Assembly (NCBI GenBank): GCA_038235385.1 | Contig: JBBSTY010000082.1 | Location: forward strand, 1 to 18,484 | Direction of reading: 5' to 3' | Source: JBBSTY01 sp038235385 | GTDB taxonomy: Bacteria; Actinomycetota; Acidimicrobiia; Acidimicrobiales; Acidimicrobilacustridaceae | Length of the DNA stretch: 18,484 nt | In this document: positions 12,782-18,484 of the stretch, piece after piece | Layout of the letters: each line of letters starts with the position of its first letter | Position numbering within the stretch: the stretch's first letter is position 1 | Position numbers and translations under genes: made by a program | The notes under the pieces: generated by a model | What the model was told of the DNA's origin: nothing | The model's database searches: none | What the model saw: only the letters and a program-made list of their open reading frames with translations

Positions 12782-12787
12782 TGGACC

Positions 12788-13903
12788 ATGACCGAGCGTC
12801 CGGTGTCCGCCGTCGTCCTCGCTGCCGGCGAAGGCACCCGGATGCGGTCCGAGCGACCGAAACCCCTGCACCTGCTGTGCGGTCGGGCCATGTTGCTCTA
12901 CGTCCTCGACTCGCTGTCGGACTGCCAGGTGTCGAGAGCGGTCGTGGTCGTGGGCCACGGCGCCGAGCGGGTCACCAAGAAGCTGCAGGAGGATGGTCCT
13001 GAGGTGGTGCTCGACTTCGTCGAGCAGCACGTGCAGAGGGGCACCGGCGACGCGGTGAGCGTGGGGCTCACCGCCTTCCCCGTCGGCGAGTTGGACCTCG
13101 GCGACGGCGACGTCCTCGTCCTCCCCGGCGACACGCCGCTCCTCCGGCCCGCGACCATCGCCGCGCTCGTCGCCGAGCACCGGCGCACCGACGCCGCCTG
13201 CACCGTGCTCACCGCCCGGGTGCCCGACCCCACCGGGTACGGCCGCGTCATCCGCGGCAAGGACGATCGTGTGGAGCGCATCGTCGAACAGGCCGACGCC
13301 GATGCCGACGAGCGCCTGATCGACGAGATCAACACGTCGATCTACTGCTTCCGCCAGGGCGTGCTGGCGCCGGCGCTGCGTCGCCTCAGCCCCGAGAACG
13401 CACAGGGCGAGTACTACCTGACCGACGTCGTGTCGGTGCTGCACGACGCCGGGTACCCCGTTGCCGCCGTGGTGGCCGACGACCACCGCGAGACCCAGGG
13501 GGTCAACGACCGCGTGCAGTTGGCGGCGGCCGAACGAGAGCTGCGGCGGCGCACCAACGACGTCATGCTCCGGCACGGGGTCACCATGGTCGATCCCGAG
13601 CGCACCTACGTCGACGCAACGGTCGAGGTCGGCAGCGATGTCACCCTCTTCCCAGGCACGATGCTGCAGGGCCGCTGCGTCATCGGGGCGGGGGCCGAGA
13701 TCGGTCCCGACACCCAACTCGTCGACTGCATCGTCGGACGGGACTCGGTCGTCGGCCAGACCGTCGGCCGCGATGCCGAGGTCGGCGCGGGGGCGATCGT
13801 CGGCCCGTTCGCGGTGCTCGAACCGGGCAGCGCCGTCGACGCGGGCGCGCGCACCGGGCCGTTCTACACTGCCCCCGGCGGGGACGAACCACTCGCACCG
13901 TGA
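12788..13903 (+). CDS. glmU: UDP-GlcNAc pyrophosphorylase, GlmU-like with truncated acetyltransferase domain
   Basis: The product is 371 aa; bifunctional GlmU is usually 450-490 aa. The N-terminal uridyltransferase is complete: VVLAAGEGTRM (9-19) with Lys25, QRGTGDAV (83-90), VLPGDTPLL (111-119), GYGRVIR, INTSIYCF (181-188), GEYYLTDVV and QGVNDRVQL. This half joins GlcNAc-1-P and UTP to UDP-GlcNAc, the precursor of peptidoglycan. The left-handed beta-helix begins at about residue 268 (DPERTYVDATVEVGSDVTLF) and stops after only a few coils at GPFAVLEPGSAVDAGARTGPF. The stretch with the E. coli catalytic His363, Lys351 and acetyl-CoA-binding coils is absent. Only 52 nt separate the stop from prs, so no frameshifted remainder is present. 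It could be a dedicated uridyltransferase, with acetylation of GlcN-1-P done elsewhere. The gene symbol is kept for similarity only. Confidence 0.9.
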   Translation: MTERPVSAVVLAAGEGTRMRSERPKPLHLLCGRAMLLYVLDSLSDCQVSRAVVVVGHGAERVTKKLQEDGPEVVLDFVEQHVQRGTGDAVSVGLTAFPVGELDLGDGDVLVLPGDTPLLRPATIAALVAEHRRTDAACTVLTARVPDPTGYGRVIRGKDDRVERIVEQADADADERLIDEINTSIYCFRQGVLAPALRRLSPENAQGEYYLTDVVSVLHDAGYPVAAVVADDHRETQGVNDRVQLAAAERELRRRTNDVMLRHGVTMVDPERTYVDATVEVGSDVTLFPGTMLQGRCVIGAGAEIGPDTQLVDCIVGRDSVVGQTVGRDAEVGAGAIVGPFAVLEPGSAVDAGARTGPFYTAPGGDEPLAP

Positions 13904-13955
13904 CACCGACCGCGGTGGCGCCGGGTGGCGCGGCCGCACCGAAGGAACCCAAGTG

Positions 13956-14936
13956 ATGGAGCTCGTTCCCAGGAAGCGCCTGCACCTCGTGTCCGGGCGA
14001 GCGAACCTTCCGCTCGCGCAGGAGATCGCCGCGCGCCTCGGCGTGGAGCTGGGAGAACCCAACGCCGCCGAGTTCGCCAACGGCGAGTTGCACTGCCGCT
14101 TCAACGAATCGATCCGCGGGGCCGACGTCTTCATCGTGCAGAGCCACAGCCAGACCGAGGGCCTGTCGCTCAACGACTCGTTGATGGAGCACCTGATCAT
14201 GGTCGACGCGGCACGGCGGGCCTCGGCGAAGCGGATCACCGTCGTGTGCCCCTACTACGGGTACTCGCGCCAGGATCGGAAGTCCGAGGGGCGCGAACCG
14301 ATCGTGGCGAAGTTGGTGGCCAACATGTTCAAGGTCGCCGGCGCCTCGCGGATCATCAGCGTCGATCTGCACTCGGGCCAGATCCAGGGCTTCTTCGACG
14401 GCCCGTTCGACCACCTCGTCGCCATGCCCGTGCTGTGCAACTACATGGAGAGCCTGGGCGACGACCTCGTGGTGGTCTCGCCCGACGCCGGTCGGGTGAA
14501 GGTCGCCGAGCGGTACGCCCAGATGCTCCACGCGGATCTGGCGATCGTGCACAAGCGTCGGGTGAAGGGTCGCAAGAACTCGGTCGAGGCCCGCGACGTG
14601 GTCGGCGAGGTCGAGGGCCGGGTGTGCGTGCTCATCGACGACATGATCGACACCGCCGGCACGATCGTGGCCGCCGCCGAGCTGCTCAAGGAGCACGGCG
14701 CCGCCGATGTCTACGCCGCGTGCACCCATGCGGTGTTCTCGGGTCCGGCGGTCGATCGCCTCAAGAACTCGGTGATCTCTAAGGTCGTGGCCACCAACAC
14801 CTTGCCGCTCCCGCCGGAGAAGCAGTTCGACAAGCTCGAGATCCTGTCGGTCGCCGGGATCATCGCCGACGCGATCGACGCGGTCTTCGAGGACACATCG
14901 GTCAGCGAGATCTTCGGCGGCGCCAACCAGTCGTGA
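13956..14936 (+). CDS. prs: Ribose-phosphate pyrophosphokinase
   Basis: The product is 326 aa, normal for class I PRPP synthetase, which makes PRPP from ribose-5-phosphate and ATP for purine, pyrimidine, histidine, tryptophan and NAD synthesis. The ATP-binding and catalytic segments are visible: AEFANGELHCRFNESIRGAD, YYGYSRQDRKSEGREPI, SVDLHSGQIQGFFD, VVVSPDAGRVKVAERYA, the flexible-loop region HKRRVKGRKNSVE and the PRPP loop VLIDDMIDTAGTI. A good Shine-Dalgarno AAGGAA (13942-13947) lies 8 nt before the ATG, unlike most genes here, which look leaderless. An in-frame GTG immediately before the ATG (13953) is an alternative. It follows glmU by 52 nt, the order seen across actinobacteria, and may share its transcript. 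A TACACT at 13865-13870 inside the end of glmU might be an extra promoter. Confidence 0.97.
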   Translation: MELVPRKRLHLVSGRANLPLAQEIAARLGVELGEPNAAEFANGELHCRFNESIRGADVFIVQSHSQTEGLSLNDSLMEHLIMVDAARRASAKRITVVCPYYGYSRQDRKSEGREPIVAKLVANMFKVAGASRIISVDLHSGQIQGFFDGPFDHLVAMPVLCNYMESLGDDLVVVSPDAGRVKVAERYAQMLHADLAIVHKRRVKGRKNSVEARDVVGEVEGRVCVLIDDMIDTAGTIVAAAELLKEHGAADVYAACTHAVFSGPAVDRLKNSVISKVVATNTLPLPPEKQFDKLEILSVAGIIADAIDAVFEDTSVSEIFGGANQS

Positions 14937-14978
14937 CGCCACCGCCGCGCCATCGCCTCCGCCGAAGGCCCTGACCAC

Positions 14979-17603
14979 GTGCCGCCCGATTGGCCGTTGG
15001 TGGGTCGGTCAACCGATCTCGATCGGGTGGCAACGGCGTTGGGTCGCGCGGACTGCTCCGGGGTGGTGCTCATCGGGCCCGGCGGCGTGGGCAAGACGCG
15101 CGTCGCGACGGAGTGCCTGACCCTCGCCGAGACGAGCGGCTTCTCCACGGCCAGGGCGGTGGCCACCCGGTCGACCTCGACCATCCCGCTCGGCGCGCTG
15201 GCGCCCCTGTTGCCGCACCTCGGCGACAAGACCGTCAACCTGCTCGTCGCCGCGCGCGAGGCGCTGCGCGCCCGCTCGGGGTCCAAGCCGCTGGTGCTCC
15301 TCGTCGACGACGCGCACCTCCTCGACGACGTCTCGGCGGCGCTGCTGCTCCAGATCGCCGCAGATCAGCAGGTCTTCGTGGTCATCACCGTTCGCTCGGG
15401 GGAGGAGGTGAGCGATGCGATCACGTCGCTCTGGAAGGACGGCCACGCCGAGCGCATCGACCTCGAGCCGCTGCTCGATCTCGATCTCGACCAGCTCGTC
15501 GTCGAGGCGCTCGACGGCCCGGTCGATCCGCTCGCCCGCGATGAGCTGCTCCGCATCAGCGAGGGCAACCCGCTCACCCTGCGCGAGCTCATCTACGCCG
15601 GGCTGCGGTCGAAGGTGCTCGTCGAGGCCGACGGGGTCTGGCGGCTGACCGGCCCCGTCACCGTGTCTCCGCGGCTCGCCGACCTCGTGTCCGACCGGCT
15701 CGATGCGCTCGACGACGAGGCCTACGGCGCCCTGGAGGTGCTCGCGCTCGGTGAGCCCATCGGGATCGCCGTCCTCGAGCAGCTCTCGTCGGTCGGCGCG
15801 GCCGAGACCCTCGAGCGCAAGGGCCTGATGCGGGTGTTCGAGGACGAACGCCGTCTGGAAGCGTGGTTGGCGCACCCGCTGTACGGGGAGGTCGTCCGCA
15901 CGCGCATCGGTCGCCTCCGGGCACGGCGGGTGCGACGCGACCTCGCCGACGTCGTGGAGGCCCATGGCGCCAACCGGCGCGGCGATCTGCTCCGGATCGC
16001 GACCTGGCGTCTCGAATCGGGCAACACGACCAACGCGGCCAGCCTGGCGGCCGCCGCCCGCCAGGCCTACGTCGCCCTGGACTTCGGGCTGTCGCGGCGG
16101 TTGGGCGAAGCGGCGTGGATGATCGAGAAGACGGTCCGGACGGGACACCTCTACGGGTTGGTGCTCTCCGAGCTCGGGTTCTGCGCGGAGGCCGAAGCCG
16201 TCCTGCGCGAGGCCAGCACCCTCGCGGTCACCGACGAGGATCAGGTCCTGGTCACCATGGCTCGCAGCGAGAACCTCTTCCGGGACGAGCGCCCCGACGA
16301 GGCCATCGAGGTCATCCTCGAGGCCGAGGAGCGCACCGCCGAACCCTCCTGGCGGCTCGAGCTCGTCGGTCACCGCGCCACGCTGGTCATGCTGCGCGGT
16401 GAGCCGCGGGAGGCCCTCGAGCTCGTGCGCCCAGCGGTCGAGGGCACCGAGACCCGCCCGTTGATCGAGGCGGCCATCACCGCGGCGACGGTCCTGGCGT
16501 GGGACGGCATGGGCGACGACGCCCTGGCCATCGCGGAACGGGCACATGCGGCGCACCTCGACATCTGGGAGCACGAGCTCTTCCAATCCGACCCCGGCAT
16601 CCACGTGCTGGGGATCATCGTCTGCCTCATCCACGACGGGCGACTCGACGACGGCGAGGAGCTGCTCGATCTGGCCTGGGCCGGAGCGACCCAGCAGCAG
16701 GCGCTCCACGCCCAGGGCTGGCTCGGGTTGTTCTACGGGAACCTGATGGACCTCCGGGGCCGCGCCCGGTCGGCCCTGCAGTGGTACCAGCGGTCCAACG
16801 CGTCGTTCGCGTCGGCCAACCTCCGCGGTCGCCAGCGGTGGCCCCTGGGCGGCGCGTTGAAGACGGCGGCGATCCTCGGCCGCTCCGACGACGTGGTTCG
16901 GATCGGTCGTCAGCTCGACGAGATCGAGACCTGCGTGGTCTTCAACCACGTGCTCCTCGACGACGCCCGGGCGTGGGCGCTGGCGTCGTCCGGTGACGGC
17001 GGCGCAGCGCGGGACCTGCTCGACACCGTGGTCGACGTCGGGATCGCCGAGAGCTCCCGGTACGCGGCCGCCCAGGCGCTCTCGAGCCTGGTCCGACTCG
17101 GTCAGCCCGAACGGGCCGTGGAGCGCCTCGCCGAGCTCGCTTCGTCGTGCCAGGGTCGGGTCATACCTGCGTGGTCGGCGCATGCGGCGGCGTCGGCGGA
17201 GGCCGACGGCGACGGGCTCGCCGATGCGGCGTCCACGTATGCGCAGCTGGGCATCGTGATGCTGGCCGCCGAGGCGGAGGCCGAGGCGTCCAGAGCGTTT
17301 CGCCGAGCCGGACGATCGCGCGCCGCCACTGCCGCAGCGCAGCGGTCGAAGCTGCACGGGGACCGGTGCGAGGGTGCCGCCTCCCCGTCGTTGGCCCTCG
17401 TCGAGGAGATCACGCCGCTCACCCGACGCGAGCGGGAGGTGTCGCTGCTCGCTGCCCAGGGCTTCGCCAGCAGGGAGATCGCCGAGAAGCTCTTCCTCTC
17501 GGTCCGAACCGTCGAGAACCACCTGCAGCGCGCGTACGAGAAGCTCGGGATCGCCGGGCGGGACGAGCTCGCCGGTCTGATCGGCGCCTTGAAGCCCCGC
17601 TGA
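14979..17603 (+). CDS. LuxR family transcriptional regulator with AAA ATPase domain (LAL type)
   Basis: The product is 874 aa with the layout of large ATP-binding LuxR-type (LAL/MalT-like) regulators. An AAA-type NTPase occupies the N-terminus, with Walker A GPGGVGKT (33-40) and Walker B LVLLVDDAH (105-113), followed by a winged-helix-like region. A long helical middle part, about residues 330-800, is rich in Ala, Leu and Glu and TPR-like. The C-terminal LuxR DNA-binding domain (811-874) reads LTRREREVSLLAAQGFASRE then IAEKLFLSVRTVENHLQRAY. Family knowledge: such proteins bind an effector, oligomerise with ATP and activate promoters; the effector cannot be predicted. The GTG start has a GAAGG about 11 nt upstream. 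The gene begins 42 nt after prs and ends 123 nt before rplY, which are neighbours or near-neighbours in many actinobacteria, so it looks like a lineage-specific insertion with local base composition unchanged. Confidence 0.93.
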   Translation: MPPDWPLVGRSTDLDRVATALGRADCSGVVLIGPGGVGKTRVATECLTLAETSGFSTARAVATRSTSTIPLGALAPLLPHLGDKTVNLLVAAREALRARSGSKPLVLLVDDAHLLDDVSAALLLQIAADQQVFVVITVRSGEEVSDAITSLWKDGHAERIDLEPLLDLDLDQLVVEALDGPVDPLARDELLRISEGNPLTLRELIYAGLRSKVLVEADGVWRLTGPVTVSPRLADLVSDRLDALDDEAYGALEVLALGEPIGIAVLEQLSSVGAAETLERKGLMRVFEDERRLEAWLAHPLYGEVVRTRIGRLRARRVRRDLADVVEAHGANRRGDLLRIATWRLESGNTTNAASLAAAARQAYVALDFGLSRRLGEAAWMIEKTVRTGHLYGLVLSELGFCAEAEAVLREASTLAVTDEDQVLVTMARSENLFRDERPDEAIEVILEAEERTAEPSWRLELVGHRATLVMLRGEPREALELVRPAVEGTETRPLIEAAITAATVLAWDGMGDDALAIAERAHAAHLDIWEHELFQSDPGIHVLGIIVCLIHDGRLDDGEELLDLAWAGATQQQALHAQGWLGLFYGNLMDLRGRARSALQWYQRSNASFASANLRGRQRWPLGGALKTAAILGRSDDVVRIGRQLDEIETCVVFNHVLLDDARAWALASSGDGGAARDLLDTVVDVGIAESSRYAAAQALSSLVRLGQPERAVERLAELASSCQGRVIPAWSAHAAASAEADGDGLADAASTYAQLGIVMLAAEAEAEASRAFRRAGRSRAATAAAQRSKLHGDRCEGAASPSLALVEEITPLTRREREVSLLAAQGFASREIAEKLFLSVRTVENHLQRAYEKLGIAGRDELAGLIGALKPR

Positions 17604-17649
17604 TGACCGACGGCGGCGCGGTGATTCGCCGCCGTCCGGACGGGCCCGG

Positions 17650-17655
17650 TAGCAT
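17650..17655 (+). promoter_or_regulatory. Candidate -10 element (TAGCAT) of rplY
   Basis: TAGCAT lies in the 123-nt gap between the LuxR gene and rplY. It predicts a transcript start near 17662 and a leader of about 65 nt ending with the Shine-Dalgarno AGGAGA (17713-17718). This is one of the few genes here with a real leader, which could house autoregulation by the ribosomal protein; I see no known leader motif. Confidence 0.4.
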
Positions 17656-17726
17656 CGCGGCCTGGTTGTCACGCCCATCACGTTGCCGGTGTCCGTCCCG
17701 GTCACCACGCGCAGGAGATCGAAGTC

Positions 17727-18386
17727 ATGGATGTCAGTCTCACCGCCGAGCTCGGCCGCACCACGGGTACCCGCCCGTCCAAGCGCCTGCGCGCCGAGGG
17801 CAAGGTCCCGGGCGTCGTCTACGGGATGGGGACCGAACCGACATCGATCGCGGTCGAGTGGAAGGAGCTCCGTCGTGCGCTCACCACCGAGGCGGGGCTG
17901 AACGCCCTCATCGACCTCCACGTCGACGGCGAAGCGAGCCTCACGGTCATCAAGGACATGCAGCGTGACCCGGTCCGCCGCGACATCACCCACGTCGACT
18001 TCATGATGATCGACCGCAACGTCGCCATGGACTTCGACATCCCCGTCGTCATCGATGGCGACACCAGCCGGCTCGAGCACGACAAGGGCATGGCCGACCA
18101 GCTCCTGTACACCCTCACGGTGAAGGCCAAGCCGGGTGCCATCCCCACCCAGATCGACGTCGACGTCAGCGAGCTGGGCATCGGCGACCAGATCAAGGTC
18201 GGCGACCTGTCGCTCGGCGCCGGCGTCGAGACCGAGATGGATCCCGAGACCGTCATCGTCCACGGCGTCGTCACCCGTTCCGCCATCGAGGAGACCGAGG
18301 CCGAAGAGGGCGCCGAGGGCGAAGGCGCCGAGGGCGAAGGCGCCGAGGGCGACTCGTCCGACGACGGAGCCGATTCCGAGGGTTGA
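17727..18386 (+). CDS. rplY: Large ribosomal subunit protein bL25 (CTC/TL5 type)
   Basis: The product is 219 aa, the long two-domain form. The N-terminal L25 domain binds 5S rRNA and shows LTAELGRTTGTRPSKRLRAE (5-24), GKVPGVVYGMG (25-35) and VIKDMQRDPVRRDITHVDF (74-92). The TL5 C-terminal beta domain follows from about 95 to 190, with the typical KAKPGAIPTQIDVDVSELGI (133-152) and GDQIKVGDLSL (153-163). The last 30 residues form an acidic tail, with three GAEGE-type repeats at 195-209 and then DSSDDGADSEG. The ATG has an excellent Shine-Dalgarno AGGAGA 8 nt upstream. In actinobacteria rplY is generally followed by pth, which would lie just beyond the window. Confidence 0.96.
   Translation: MDVSLTAELGRTTGTRPSKRLRAEGKVPGVVYGMGTEPTSIAVEWKELRRALTTEAGLNALIDLHVDGEASLTVIKDMQRDPVRRDITHVDFMMIDRNVAMDFDIPVVIDGDTSRLEHDKGMADQLLYTLTVKAKPGAIPTQIDVDVSELGIGDQIKVGDLSLGAGVETEMDPETVIVHGVVTRSAIEETEAEEGAEGEGAEGEGAEGDSSDDGADSEG
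18309..18353 (+). repeat. Three tandem 15-bp repeats in the rplY acidic tail
   Basis: GGCGCCGAGGGCGAA occurs at 18309-18323 and 18324-18338, and at 18339-18353 with the last base changed to C. In frame it encodes Gly-Ala-Glu-Gly-Glu/Asp. The length can vary without frameshift. Confidence 0.93.
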
Positions 18387-18460
18387 TCGGGCCCATCGGG
18401 CCGCGGGCCCGTCGGGGCCGCGGCCCGGGTGGCCCGACCCGTGGGCCCGCGCACGGGGGG
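18387..18460 (+). terminator. GC-rich palindrome cluster after rplY, possible terminator
   Basis: The region directly after the rplY stop has nested and serial inverted repeats. CGGGCC (18397-18402) pairs with GGCCCG (18406-18411) over a 3-nt loop. A perfect palindrome GGGCCGCGGCCC lies at 18415-18426. CCCGTG and CACGGG flank an 8-nt loop near 18438-18457. TCGGGCC (18387-18393) can also pair over a distance with GGCCCGA (18431-18437). No T tract is seen. It probably ends or attenuates the rplY transcript, or is a repetitive intergenic element. Confidence 0.4.
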
Positions 18461-18484
18461 GTGGCCAGACGGGGGTGAGAAGCC

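Noticed and set aside
13904..13955. A frameshifted remainder of the GlmU acetyltransferase domain.
   Set aside because: Only 52 nt lie before prs and none of the frames shows beta-helix hexapeptide patterns.
12005..14239. A 744-codon minus-strand open frame across ispE end, the tRNA, bS22, glmU and prs start.
   Set aside because: It crosses a tRNA gene and three well-supported plus-strand genes and shows no family motif.
15009..18263. An 1084-codon open frame on the minus strand antisense to the LuxR regulator and rplY.
   Set aside because: It is low in Lys and Ile, rich in Arg/Gly/Val/Leu, shows no motif, and mirrors codon positions of the clear plus-strand genes. Long antisense frames are expected at this GC content.

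Overview
The window is a high-GC chromosomal segment whose gene content, GTG starts, small actinobacterial ribosomal proteins and gene order point to an actinobacterium. A deep-branching lineage such as Acidimicrobiia is my inference from protein flavour and unusual domain architectures, not something I could test. The order metG-tatD-rpf-rsmA-ispE and the set glmU-prs-rplY match the conserved block known from Mycobacterium tuberculosis (metS-tatD-rpfB-ksgA-ispE and glmU-prsA-rplY-pth). This is vertically inherited core chromosome, with no sign of a mobile element, phage or CRISPR array.

Layout. On the minus strand at the left are a prolyl-oligopeptidase family (S9) protein running off the edge (1-1408), a tiny bL37 ribosomal protein gene (1475-1558) and a PolX-like PHP-domain protein (1648-2778). 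A 76-bp divergent promoter region separates these from the plus-strand genes, which fill the rest of the window: ychF, a DUF192 gene overlapping rsmI, an unrecognised acidic protein gene overlapping a class I photolyase gene, metG, tatD, a membrane-anchored resuscitation-promoting-factor-like protein gene, rsmA overlapping ispE, tRNA-Gln(TTG), bS22, glmU, prs, a large LuxR-type (LAL) regulator gene and rplY. The window ends in a dense cluster of GC palindromes after rplY. No stretch over 300 bases is without a gene.

How the genes fit together. Most serve translation or the cell envelope. Translation: two 16S rRNA methyltransferases (RsmI, RsmA), ribosomal proteins bL37, bS22 and bL25, MetRS, tRNA-Gln and the ribosome-associated ATPase YchF. 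Envelope and precursors: GlmU for UDP-GlcNAc, IspE for isoprenoids including the undecaprenyl carrier, the Rpf-like muralytic enzyme, and Prs for PRPP. Four tight junctions (4-nt overlaps DUF192/rsmI, 5349 ORF/phr and rsmA/ispE; 4-nt gap metG/tatD) suggest translational coupling.

Most notable: (i) two tiny ribosomal protein genes, bL37 and bS22, easily missed by gene callers; (ii) a recurring TAnnnT -10-like hexamer 6-10 nt before start codons, suggesting widespread leaderless transcription; (iii) ispE broken by a C7 tract, with its conserved C-terminal motif intact in the next frame; (iv) a GlmU that stops before its acetyltransferase active site; (v) an RpfB-position enzyme with a Thr-rich stalk instead of DUF348/G5 domains; (vi) a LAL regulator between prs and rplY. 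I found no clearly new multi-gene system; the closest candidate is the unknown ORF coupled to the photolyase.
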